Origin: Adineta vaga
Taxonomy: Eukaryota; Rotifera
NCBI GenBank assembly: GCA_021613535.1
Contig: CP075497.1
Location: forward strand, 12,834,001-12,898,000
Direction: 5' to 3'
Length of the DNA stretch: 64,000 nucleotides
The translations under genes and the position numbers were made by a program. This document shows, one piece after another, positions 34,279 to 43,894 of this stretch. The notes beneath the pieces are model-generated. The model had not been told where the DNA came from. It was given only the letters and a program-made list of their open reading frames with translations, and searched no databases. How positions within the stretch are numbered: the first letter of the stretch is position 1; each line of letters starts with the position of its first letter.

Positions 34279-35214
34279 ATGTTGACAATCGCAGTAGCTG
34301 GTCTTGGAGATTTAGCAAAATATGTTGTTGAAGAACTCACTGGTTCATCTCCACCAGTGAAAATTGTTTTACTAAGTCGAGAATCTCGTCCTTGGTTTGA
34401 TCAACAATCAAATACTATATTTCGTAAGACTGATTATTCAGTTGAATCATTGACAAAACATCTTGCTGATGTCGATGTTCTTATTTCTTTAATTCATTCG
34501 AACGATCATTTTTACAATGATGTTCATGAAGCAATGATAACTGCCTGTAAAACATCACCACGTTGTAAACGTTTCATTCCATCAGAATGTGGTGGTGACA
34601 TTGAGAAGTTTCCACAACATCCCGAATTTTATGTACCAACACATCGAGCAATTCAAAAATTATTAGAGCAACAAAATGAAATAGAATATACTCTATTTAA
34701 TCAAGGATGGTTTATGGATTATTTCATTCCTGCGAATCGATCCTATATGAAACGTATTTTACCTGTTTGGCCATTAGATTTGGAAAAAGAAACAATTAGA
34801 ATTCCTGGTACTGGTGAAGAACCAATCACATTTACTTCAGCGCGTGATGCCGGAAAAGCTCTGGCTCGTCTTGTATCATCAAATATACCATGGGAGAAAT
34901 ATATTTACATTGCTGGAGAAACAACAACCTGGAATCAAGTAGTTAAACTTATAGAAAAGATTTATCCTGATAAAAAATTACAAATTACATATAAATCACT
35001 AGACGAATTAGAGCAAGATCGTACAAAACATCTGCATGATGAAGATCCAACTGAATTATGGCTTGCTTTTATGGATTTATGGAATGCAACTGGAGCAAGT
35101 GCAGTACCGATGGATAAAGTAGAACAACAGAAAAAGAGATATTTTTCTAATATTTATTTTTCGAACATTGAAGAGTTTATCAGAGCAGCTGAAAAAGCAG
35201 ATCGTGTTATATGA
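34279..35214 (+). CDS. NmrA-like / isoflavone-reductase-like NAD(P)-binding protein
   Basis: An intronless gene for 311 residues, full length for the family. The N-terminus is a Rossmann beta-alpha-beta unit, TIAVAGLGDLAKYVVEEL, with a GxGxxxK variant of the dinucleotide-binding loop. The second strand ends LLSRES, with an Arg suited to the NADP phosphate. The middle has DVLISLIHS and a FIPSECGGD block that in this atypical SDR family precedes the substrate site. The C-terminal half carries FTSARDAGKALARLV and (I)YIAGETTTWNQVV. Members either reduce small aromatic compounds or act as redox-sensing regulators without catalysis, so the activity is undecided. The sequence resembles fungal members. 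Together with the lack of introns, this points to horizontal acquisition, a common pattern in bdelloids; this is inference. Confidence 0.85.
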   Translation: MLTIAVAGLGDLAKYVVEELTGSSPPVKIVLLSRESRPWFDQQSNTIFRKTDYSVESLTKHLADVDVLISLIHSNDHFYNDVHEAMITACKTSPRCKRFIPSECGGDIEKFPQHPEFYVPTHRAIQKLLEQQNEIEYTLFNQGWFMDYFIPANRSYMKRILPVWPLDLEKETIRIPGTGEEPITFTSARDAGKALARLVSSNIPWEKYIYIAGETTTWNQVVKLIEKIYPDKKLQITYKSLDELEQDRTKHLHDEDPTELWLAFMDLWNATGASAVPMDKVEQQKKRYFSNIYFSNIEEFIRAAEKADRVI

Positions 35215-36674
35215 AATAATCTTTTCAAGAACGATTGAAGTCGTGGTGAACGTATATAGGTTCGCATTAATCATATCCATCACTTACCTTTAACTACAAA
35301 TTGTTCGATGCGAATTTTTTAAACTTCGTAATAAATCTATTCTTTAGAATATACTAATGTTCATTTTCATTTTTCGTGTGCTTGAGAGATTTTAGATTTG
35401 TCATTCAGATAGTTCTTGAGGGTGTGAAATAGATATGAAAACGAAATTCAATGAAGTTTGGTGTTAGATCAGCTGTGTGTTTTTATATAAGATGAATAAT
35501 ACTTTTTTTTATATACAGAGAAAACGAATGATGAACATTGATCTATTGACAAGAAATGACTGACGATTTCTAGAGATATTTTATTACTCAATTGTGATTC
35601 GTTTTTTACTTTGACTATAGTTGCTGAGATACGATGTTGACATTAACCATCACGAAAATGCAATAATTTACTAAAACGAAGTCCCTCAATCGAACCGTTG
35701 GCTATACATTGCAGATCATAAAAAAATCTCACCAACACTATATCAGTGCATATTTTTCTCAAGTATAACTTTCTATCTCTCTTCTAGTGTAAAAAGCCTA
35801 AAAACTAAATTTGCAAGAGTACTTTTTAGAGATGTTTGCTTTTTCACTTTTCTTCCTACTCATATTCTAATCATCTATTAAATTCAATAGAAATAGATCT
35901 TTAACAAGGACATGCTAAATTGACCTCAAACCTGCTCATTAAGGAAAAGAAAAACGTACTTGTGGTGAAAGTGCATCTTTTAGAAAGAAATATTAATAAT
36001 TTTCCAATTCTTCTTTTGAAGATCTATTTTTATTAGATTACGTAGATGATTAAAAACATTGTCTTTTGAACAAATCTTCATGACAAAGCATAAAAAAATA
36101 AGAGAAATATTTATAAAAATACTGAAAGAACAAATCATTAAAGGAAAGAAGTAAAAAATTAATTTGATAAAACAATGTAAATTGAGTACGATTTATATAT
36201 TTCAATTTCGTCCCATTATTAGATTTAGAAAAGATATAAAAAAAACTGAACCGTAACTCCTAAGCACCCTTTATAATTCATGATACTCAATAGCATTGAG
36301 AACTATAATTTGTATTTCAGAAGAAATTTCACTATTTTTCTTTTAGTAGAGGAATACTTATGATATTCATTTCTTTTTATCACGTCTTATTGATTCGCTG
36401 TATTTTCTTATCTTTCCCTCATTTTTATCCACTTTCACATTAAAAGAATATGTTTCTATAAATGTTTAAATCTACTGATAAGCGGAAATACATGAAAAAA
36501 ACTTTTCTTCACTCTCCATTATGTATAGTTGAATAATTTGTTTTAATCTGAAAATCGTTAGAAAATGTCACTGCGCTTGTTTAATTGCGAAGAAAACTAA
36601 GTAAAATATAAAAAGAAAAACAACTTTCTTTTTCTTCATTTATTCATTTTAATACTTAATTCTTAATATTGAAA
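35215..36674. other. Intergenic, nothing coding recognised
   Basis: About 1.5 kb of AT-rich DNA. The only visible element is a telomere-like TTGAGGGTGTGAAA tract at about 35415-35429. Confidence 0.5.
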
Positions 36675-37697
36675 ATGTCTAATGTAAACAACACTTTTTA
36701 CAATATCACATCAACTGTATCCTCTGTATCTGTCAATACTCTTTCTCGTCCACTGAAATTTTGGTTGTATCTTGTTTTTTTGATTCCATCGATTATTTGT
36801 ACTTTATTCGTTCTCTATCATCTTCTCTTTGATCGAACTCTTCGTCATGCTTTCAATAATTATATTATTATTATTATTCTTTTTGTTGGTCTTATTGTAG
36901 AAATCACAGATATTCCATGGATGCTTGATTTTTATCGTTTCAGTATAGTTCGAGAAAAAACACTTGCATATTGTCTCATTTGGACATTTATCGATTTTAC
37001 ATATTTTGTTATGCAAAATATGCTCTTTGCTTGGGCTTCAATTGAAAGACATATTCTCATCTTTAATTCACAATGGATTGTAACAAAGAAAAATCAGATT
37101 TTAATTCATTATCTTCCTCCAATAATCATAATTCTTTATTTTCATCTATATTATGGTGTTTTTATATTCTTTTCAAGTTGTCAAAATGTTTTCGATTATA
37201 CAGTGTTCAATTGTTTCACTCCGTGTTATTTGAAAAATAGAATTGCTTCATTATGGGGCACAATAGTTCACAATATTTTATCTATTATCATTATTGCTTT
37301 TTTCAATATAGCACTTTTAATACGTGTTATTTGGCAAAAACATCGCGTTCATCAATCGATTCAATGGAAAAAGTATCGAAAGATGGCCATCCAATTATTA
37401 TCCAATTCTCTTCTTTATCTCTTTTTTGCTTTTCCTTATATGGTTTTGAAACTTCTTACTCTGTGTGGTGTACCATCGTCTGCTTTAGCCACCTATTCAC
37501 CTTACACAACTTTCTTTCTCTATTATGTTATTTTGCTTTTTCCCTTTGTTTGTGTTGTATCATTGTCAGAGCTTCGAACGAAGATTACCAAATTGTTTTT
37601 CTGGCGCCAACAACGCCGAGTCGTTAGTGTTAGACCATTAGATGCAGCACATATGAAACAAATTCAAATACCTGTAGTACCAGCTGTTGTTCATTGA
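36675..37697 (+). CDS. 7TM receptor-like protein
   Basis: A single-exon gene for 340 residues. The ATG at 36675 (MSNVNNTF) is preferred over the in-frame TTG before it. N-glycosylation sites occur at NNTF and NITS before TM1 at about residue 25. TM3 ends with FAWASIERHILIF, an ERH variant of DRY. TM6 has FAFPYMVLKLL. TM7 lacks NPxxY and ends VVSLSELRTKITKLFFW. This is a bdelloid-type divergent receptor. It converges on the next 7TM gene. An AATAAA is near 37727. Confidence 0.8.
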   Translation: MSNVNNTFYNITSTVSSVSVNTLSRPLKFWLYLVFLIPSIICTLFVLYHLLFDRTLRHAFNNYIIIIILFVGLIVEITDIPWMLDFYRFSIVREKTLAYCLIWTFIDFTYFVMQNMLFAWASIERHILIFNSQWIVTKKNQILIHYLPPIIIILYFHLYYGVFIFFSSCQNVFDYTVFNCFTPCYLKNRIASLWGTIVHNILSIIIIAFFNIALLIRVIWQKHRVHQSIQWKKYRKMAIQLLSNSLLYLFFAFPYMVLKLLTLCGVPSSALATYSPYTTFFLYYVILLFPFVCVVSLSELRTKITKLFFWRQQRRVVSVRPLDAAHMKQIQIPVVPAVVH

Positions 37698-37890
37698 CAT
37701 CTTTCATGTTGTAGATCAAATATAATAATAAAATTGTTCATTCTCTCAATCGAGGATAGGGTGATACGTTAAAAAACAAAGAAAGTTTGTTTATGTGTGG
37801 CAGATCAAAAGTTTAAAAAAAGAGTATGGATGTTTATACGTATATATGATTACAACATCAAAAGGTCAGTCTAACATGAGTTAGTCAAGT

Positions 37891-38874
37891 TCATTGGATG
37901 CACAAAATTCGCTTCCATGAAAGTGCTTTCTTAACTTCATTTCGAAATGTTTTCGACGCAATCAAATTGGTATAAAAACTTGTAGAGACTGGTATACTGG
38001 CAGCGAATTGAGCAAGATTTCTTGCAATGCTTTCAATTTGTATTTGTACTGGACTTTTCACATCATATTGTGTTATTTGTTGATAGAGAAGAAAGATCGC
38101 AAATGTTGAACAGAATAAACCGTAGATCGTGATATCCATCAGTAACATAAAAGCAAGTTGTCTATCTTTTGAAGCAGTAGAGTGTGTAGCATTTGTTCTA
38201 ACAGTTGCCGTTGAATGTGCATCAGTAGCATCTCCAATACGACGTGCACTACGTTGAATATTCTTTATCGACCATAATCCACATGTTATAAGTAGTGCAA
38301 GTGCCAGAATTTCTTTGATAAGTACGTAGTAACTAAGAAAGGTACGATACATACCTGGTTCAAAATAACAAAGAAAATAATTAGGAAGAATTTGTATAAT
38401 ATTTGTTAAAAATAATGCGTGAGACTGAAACAATGCCCAAAAAATGGTTCCACCGATTATACATATATAAGCCATACGAAGAGTACTTTTTTGTCGTGTA
38501 CGAGCGTTTGATGAAGTAATTAGTACTCGATCAATCGAGGCCAATACTAAATAAAATGAGCATAAACAATTGAATAAAACGGTTGTATAAAAACGTAGAC
38601 GACAAAGAATCAGATTTTGAATGCTCGCATCAATATTGTAGCCAACGTTCAATGTTGCATAAAATGGTGCAGCATAAATATATATAAAATTAGCAGCATT
38701 GTACGCAATAAAATAGATTGCACATGAATTTTTTCGTAGGATCTTTTGAGTAAATACCATTAGATTGATTATGCAACCTATACTGCCTAAAAGCAACACA
38801 ATTGGACTTACAAATCTAAACATATAATATTGTACTGAGCTTAATACAGTGAGTATATTGGCAGTTGACGACAT
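37891..38874 (-). CDS. Rhodopsin-like 7TM receptor
   Basis: A single-exon gene for 327 residues. TM1 has LLLGSIGCIINLMVFTQ and TM3 ends LVLASIDRVLITSS (DRV). Intracellular loop 3 is Ser/Thr/Ala-rich with basic residues (RRIGDATDAHSTATVRT). TM7 is FAASIPVSTSFYTNLIAS, again without a standard NPxxY, followed by a short basic tail. It is related in layout to the receptors at 29793 and 58766. Ligand unknown. Confidence 0.87.
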   Translation of the reverse strand: MSSTANILTVLSSVQYYMFRFVSPIVLLLGSIGCIINLMVFTQKILRKNSCAIYFIAYNAANFIYIYAAPFYATLNVGYNIDASIQNLILCRLRFYTTVLFNCLCSFYLVLASIDRVLITSSNARTRQKSTLRMAYICIIGGTIFWALFQSHALFLTNIIQILPNYFLCYFEPGMYRTFLSYYVLIKEILALALLITCGLWSIKNIQRSARRIGDATDAHSTATVRTNATHSTASKDRQLAFMLLMDITIYGLFCSTFAIFLLYQQITQYDVKSPVQIQIESIARNLAQFAASIPVSTSFYTNLIASKTFRNEVKKALSWKRILCIQ

Positions 38875-39625
38875 GGATAATTCTATGACTGAATAGATGA
38901 GTAGAGAAGTAACTTTGACAGTGTCTTTTAATTAAAAGAAACTGTCGCAACTATTATTCCACCATATTATAAAAACTTAATAGAATGATAATTAAACACG
39001 CATTTAAAGAAAATCATTGGTTAAATTATAACTCTTACTTAAACAACTGTTTTTGTCGTATAGAAAATCATGAACACAAAAAATTTAACAAGTGAAGAAG
39101 TCAATTTAGATTTTATTCCAGTACATGTGTTCTTGTTCTATATCACTGGAAGAATGGACAATATCTTGTTGATTTTTGTTGAGCACGTATGATTATTATT
39201 TTTTTTAAAAGTACATTCATTTTCTTCTTGATGTCATTTTATGGAACAGTTTCTGTTAGTGATGTTAGAAAATATTGTCTGTCACTGACAAATAGAATTC
39301 TGACTGACATACTATAGATTGTCTTTCAGAAAAATGCCCTTTATTAATGGTCTTGAATAAATCGGTCCTTTGAAAAACAATCCTCTATCATTTTATAAAA
39401 TGATGCAATACTGATTGGATATTTTGGTTTGTTATGAGAAATTAACTTTTATTTTAGTTCGTATTTGCAAAACAAAAAGGAAGACCAGGCACTAACTCTT
39501 GAAGTGTGATTTCATTTTGATTGAATCAATCATACAGTTGTTTTATCCGTTCTTCGACAATTCTGGATTGATATTTTGAGGGTGTAGGTGTGGATAGCTT
39601 ATTTATACATCAATCTTACCGTTAC
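38875..39625. other. Intergenic with telomere-like tract
   Basis: The promoter side of the 7TM gene. A GAGGGTGTAGGTGTGGATA tract lies at 39578-39596 just beyond the downstream gene. No coding-like frame was seen. Confidence 0.4.
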
Positions 39626-40210
39626 TTACTCTAGAACACCCTCATTTGCTTCTTCACTTAGTCTAATTTGTTCATCTTCAGTATTTACTTTGTGTTGGAA
39701 ATAGATGGCTAATGCTTGCATAATATTTCTTGCATCCTCTTTGACTTTATTTGAAACGGAACCTTGTTTTTCATAAAGTTCTTTGTATATTTTTTGTGTA
39801 TGTTTATGACCAAATAATAATAATTCTATATCAAGTTCATTGTATAAGAAAGGTTTCTCAATTTTGTTTCGAAAGCGTTCTGTTCGTCCAGTCCAATAGT
39901 CTTGATTGTCGATCGATGAACAAAAAATATTGATTTTTTCTAGTTGCGATGTATTTTCGAAATATGAATTTATAATTAACCAATTCATATTGTCCTCGTA
40001 AGTAAATAATGTAATATTTTTTTGATCGTTATCGTCAATGTGTTTTTGGCAGACGGTTGTGTCTGTAAAAGGATGTAGAAATCGCATAAGATAAGCATTA
40101 GGTAAGGGAATGACAATACTAATGCCTGTCATATCATAAAGTAAGAGAGACCAAAATTTAGCCAGTGGATATACAGAACAATCAAATACAATATCACTAA
40201 TAGTTTTCAT
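39626..40210 (-). CDS. Bdelloid-type cytosolic protein, possible 3' exon of the upstream gene
   Basis: An open frame of 194 residues starting at an ATG that immediately follows TTTTTAG, so the start could also be a splice acceptor. The segment LEKINIFCSSIDNQDYW followed by a FLYNELDIELLLFGHKH block matches, from memory, repeating units of large bdelloid-specific proteins that carry receiver- or TIR-like folds. No signal peptide or membrane helix is evident. It lies 78 bp downstream of another frame of the same kind on the same strand, so both may belong to one gene, although I found no donor that joins them cleanly in phase. Function unknown. Confidence 0.5.
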   Translation of the reverse strand: MKTISDIVFDCSVYPLAKFWSLLLYDMTGISIVIPLPNAYLMRFLHPFTDTTVCQKHIDDNDQKNITLFTYEDNMNWLIINSYFENTSQLEKINIFCSSIDNQDYWTGRTERFRNKIEKPFLYNELDIELLLFGHKHTQKIYKELYEKQGSVSNKVKEDARNIMQALAIYFQHKVNTEDEQIRLSEEANEGVLE

Positions 40211-40288
40211 CTAAAAATGAATTATAATTTTTTAAAAATGAATACACTTTTAAACAAAAAAGAGGCAAGCATAGATTATTTTGATCGT

Positions 40289-41215
40289 TTAAAATTCCAA
40301 ATCCATTTTACAAAGTTTATGTGCTTTAATAAACATCTCTTTAGCTATTCTTGCATATTTTTTATTACTGTAATTAGTACCCAATTTGTTATAATGAGTA
40401 ATAAGATCATGTATTAATCGAAAGCAAAGTTCAGAATAATTATCAATAGTTGTTTCATTATTCGATGATGATTTTCCATAACGACAGACGATTTTCATAT
40501 TTGGACGTTTTCGAAAATCATTGACAATTAAATCATCATAATCAGTATCGATAATAAGAAATATATGAGCAGAAGTTTCATGTTCGTGTAAATATTCACA
40601 ACAATCAGATAGATTATCAAACACTAAGAATGAAGAAACAATTTCATCCAACAGATTTTTTATTCTTTCTGTTTCAATGTCATTTTGTAATTTCGATTTA
40701 AGCCAAATGATTCTTGTTATTGTAGAAGTCGATATATCGATAGTAATTTCACGACGAAAAAATCTTTTATGAGTCTTCTTCAATTCGTTATGAATTTGAT
40801 TGGCTTGTTCTTCTTTTCGATTTGCTTTTAACAAATCACCAGATTCGAAATATGCCTTTGCTTCTTTGTTATAACAACGATAAATTTCATCAGCCAATAA
40901 AAAAATGAGATCTTCACCCGTAGCAAATCGTTCTTGATTATCAATTCTACTCTTATTTTCTTCCAAAATAAAAACCTTTTCAATTTGTTCATCTTTAATT
41001 TTCATTGTGGCAGCGAATTTGCTGCTGACAAAAAGAAAAGTAGTTTTCTTTGGTAGTTTATCAAAATCAATGGTTGAATTATTTACAAAATTGAGTATAG
41101 AATCTTTTGCTAACGAACACAAAGTCTCAAGCATCGCGGAAGCTAATTCACTTAAATGTATCGATAAGTCGATAAGAACAAATTGAGGAGAAATAGTGTC
41201 AGCTAAAAGAAACAT
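40289..41215 (-). CDS. Bdelloid-type cytosolic sensor-like protein, possibly spliced to the glutamate-receptor gene
   Basis: An open frame of 308 residues. Residues 50-160 include FLFVSSKFAATMKIKD, EKVFILEE and LIFLLADEIYRCY with A/E-rich helices. Residues 165-270 form an alpha/beta domain (ITRIIWLKSK, HIFLIIDTDYDDL, MKIVCRYG) resembling the receiver-like domain in the ADP-ribosyltransferase protein at 31230. A helical tail (KKYARIAKEMFIKAHKL) follows. There is no catalytic signature. The ATG at 41215 sits only four codons before a TTTCTTTTAG acceptor at 41203. That acceptor would join the donor at 41295 of the upstream receptor gene in matching phase. The independent-start and spliced-exon models are both possible. 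Confidence 0.6.
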   Translation of the reverse strand: MFLLADTISPQFVLIDLSIHLSELASAMLETLCSLAKDSILNFVNNSTIDFDKLPKKTTFLFVSSKFAATMKIKDEQIEKVFILEENKSRIDNQERFATGEDLIFLLADEIYRCYNKEAKAYFESGDLLKANRKEEQANQIHNELKKTHKRFFRREITIDISTSTITRIIWLKSKLQNDIETERIKNLLDEIVSSFLVFDNLSDCCEYLHEHETSAHIFLIIDTDYDDLIVNDFRKRPNMKIVCRYGKSSSNNETTIDNYSELCFRLIHDLITHYNKLGTNYSNKKYARIAKEMFIKAHKLCKMDLEF

Positions 41216-41287
41216 ATAATATCTTTACGATCTAAATATGATTCTATCGTAAAATTATGGAAGGATTTCAAGAAGAAACAGTAAGAT

Positions 41288-43894
41288 TTACTTACGTAAG
41301 ATAAGATTATGTTTTCGATATACACGAGTGATAAAGTGTATAAATATGGATATAATACTCATGAGAGCAATTGTAATAAATATTTTACTCATTGCTTTTA
41401 TTACAATTGTTTTTGTTTCAGTATCAAATAAATTTGTTTTCACACAATGACTTCGTCCAAACCATTTTGCTGATATTCGATCAATTTCTTCCGATTCCAT
41501 AAATGATAAAATATTAGAATTTAAGTCTGCTGTATATAACCAACCTCGTCTAATTGGTATTTGATAGAAACTATGACTAAATGCAATGCCTACAGTCATT
41601 AAATCACAATACATATTATTTACATGATATGTACTTGATATATTACTCCAAAGACTGGCATCAATATAACCGTTCATTAATCCTGTATAAACTTCATCTG
41701 GTGTCTTCAATGGATAATAATCTTTTTTACCTTGTGAGATAGAATTTAAATAATATTCTTCAATTTGAGAACCAACGAGAATTCCTATTCGATTTCGTGG
41801 TATTATACCATTTTTAATATCATCTATTCCTGATATTGTAAGTTTAGGATTTCGTATCATTAGAAATGAGATCAATCCAGCTGTATGTATAACTAATAAT
41901 ATTATTTGTAAACAAAATAAAATAGATGAAAGATATTGTCCAGCATTTGTTTTAATTTGAGAATGACTTCTACTCAACGGACGATAAATTGGATAACTAA
42001 TAACAATAAAAATTCCTATTAATGAATGTTCATCTTCATTTTTCTCATTTTTTTGTTCAACGAGCCATAATAATACATTAGTATAAGGAATAATAATTAA
42101 TAAAAGTAACCAAAGTGCCCATACAAATGGTTTCAATAAAATAAGATAATAAGATCGAATAGATTCTGTTTTTCGTACAATAATTCTATATGAAGCAGGC
42201 ATAATAGCTACTGAAAAGTCAACAATTTGATTTCGTTTTGCATTAATATCAATACTACTCATAACAATATCAAATGAATCATTTGCTACTCCACCAACTA
42301 ATTCATCATATCGTATAGTTGGTTTTGCTAACATAATAACGGGTATAAAACCCATTTTATCTTGTAAATACAAAATTAAATCTTTATAAAATCCATCAAA
42401 TTCTGTTATATCAATTATTTTATAATTCTCTATCATATTATTATATATAACAGTTGAATTTTTCAGTATTATAGATGGAGGTGATTCAATAATAGCAATT
42501 CGTAATTGTTGACCTTGAATTAATTTATGATCTATTAAAACATTTGTTGATCGATTTGGCCATAAAATATTAATAGATTGATTTTTATATTGTATCCATT
42601 TAGTTGAAGTACCATTCCATTGTAAAACAGGTATAAAATCAATCTTATTATCTGTTGTTGTATTTAATGGTTGTATATTTTTAATCACATAAGATATATT
42701 ATCAACACGATCTGATGTTTCATTAGAAAATTTCACTTGACCAGATACACCTAAAAATTTCATTGCTTTCATTATATTGTAATAATATTTTGAATTTAAA
42801 AATCGTCGATTATAACAATCAGAAACATTCATAAATTGTAAACATGTTGGTTCTATTGAACAAAGTTCTTGCAAGGATAATATTAATGACCATGTAGCAT
42901 CAAATGTAAATAATGCATAAATACTGATATTGTTAATACCTGGAAATGTATCAAATTCGTAATTTTTCCATATTTTATATACTTCATTTAATAATGTTGT
43001 ATTAACAATATCTTCTTGTGTTGGTTGAATAGTAAGAATTCCAATAAGTTTTTGTTGTTGTACTGGATTGAAATATTCCAATGGTATTGTTGTTGTTAAA
43101 ATCCAAAGAAAATCTTCACCGATTAAATTATTATTCCATGCTTTATTTAATATTGTTGTTGTTGAGATTTTATTTGCCCAAACAATAACAATACGTGATA
43201 AACTATTCAGTAAAGTCTTTTTAAAATCAATTTGAAAATTTTGTTGATTTTTATCAAATTTAATTGTTTCAAATGTTTTTATATGAATTTCGTTCAATTT
43301 TTGACGTAATAAATGCATTCCATTGTAACCATATTCATCATTTTGATATACAATGATGCATGATTTCCATTTATATTGTTGAAATAAGATTTTTATACCG
43401 TATACAGTTTTTTCATCTGATGGAGATATACGATAGAAAGCTCCAGTATCAATAGTTGATAAATCAGGACTTGTAGTCGCATATGATACATCGAGTATTC
43501 CTAATCGATATGCAAATGATGCAATATATCGTGCTTCATTTGAATATGCTGGACCTACGAAGCCAACTATGTTCGATGTTGATACTTTTTGACATGTTTG
43601 ATTAAATGTCATTATAACATCATTATCTGTTAAGATTTCTTCATAAGTCAAATATTGTCCTTGAAATGTGATATTATATTGTTGCGATAATAGAATAGCT
43701 GCTCTAAACATTGAACGACAATGAACAATCCACAAATCACTACCTGATTGTTTCTTGGATAGTTGAGGGAAAAAGCCAAGTAACTTGATATTGGATGAAG
43801 TTGTTGGCCAACTTGACTCTACTGCTATTTCTGCTTTTAATTTCCATGACAGGAATAAAAACAAAATAAGTTGTACACTTGCCAAATTTCGCAT
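41288..43894 (-). CDS. Ionotropic glutamate receptor-like channel
   Basis: 868 residues from the ATG at 43894, which begins a signal peptide (MRNLASVQLILFLFLSW); the longer frame starts with TTG and is rejected. Residues about 30-420 form a periplasmic-binding-like amino-terminal domain (ANF-receptor type; ISPSDEKTVYGI, YQNDEYGYNGM). The ligand-binding S1 half runs from LRIAIIESPPS to IVDFSVAIMPASY and retains the Arg (NAKRNQ) that binds the ligand carboxylate in this family. M1 is FVWALWLLLLIIIPY, followed by a short pore region. M3 is VIHTAGLISFLMI, where canonical channels have SYTANLAAFL, so gating may differ. S2 ends ISAKWFG and M4 is IFITIALMSIISIF. No potassium-type GYG filter, as described for a bdelloid receptor, is visible. 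A strong donor overlaps the stop codon. Confidence 0.82.
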   Translation of the reverse strand: MRNLASVQLILFLFLSWKLKAEIAVESSWPTTSSNIKLLGFFPQLSKKQSGSDLWIVHCRSMFRAAILLSQQYNITFQGQYLTYEEILTDNDVIMTFNQTCQKVSTSNIVGFVGPAYSNEARYIASFAYRLGILDVSYATTSPDLSTIDTGAFYRISPSDEKTVYGIKILFQQYKWKSCIIVYQNDEYGYNGMHLLRQKLNEIHIKTFETIKFDKNQQNFQIDFKKTLLNSLSRIVIVWANKISTTTILNKAWNNNLIGEDFLWILTTTIPLEYFNPVQQQKLIGILTIQPTQEDIVNTTLLNEVYKIWKNYEFDTFPGINNISIYALFTFDATWSLILSLQELCSIEPTCLQFMNVSDCYNRRFLNSKYYYNIMKAMKFLGVSGQVKFSNETSDRVDNISYVIKNIQPLNTTTDNKIDFIPVLQWNGTSTKWIQYKNQSINILWPNRSTNVLIDHKLIQGQQLRIAIIESPPSIILKNSTVIYNNMIENYKIIDITEFDGFYKDLILYLQDKMGFIPVIMLAKPTIRYDELVGGVANDSFDIVMSSIDINAKRNQIVDFSVAIMPASYRIIVRKTESIRSYYLILLKPFVWALWLLLLIIIPYTNVLLWLVEQKNEKNEDEHSLIGIFIVISYPIYRPLSRSHSQIKTNAGQYLSSILFCLQIILLVIHTAGLISFLMIRNPKLTISGIDDIKNGIIPRNRIGILVGSQIEEYYLNSISQGKKDYYPLKTPDEVYTGLMNGYIDASLWSNISSTYHVNNMYCDLMTVGIAFSHSFYQIPIRRGWLYTADLNSNILSFMESEEIDRISAKWFGRSHCVKTNLFDTETKTIVIKAMSKIFITIALMSIISIFIHFITRVYRKHNLILRK

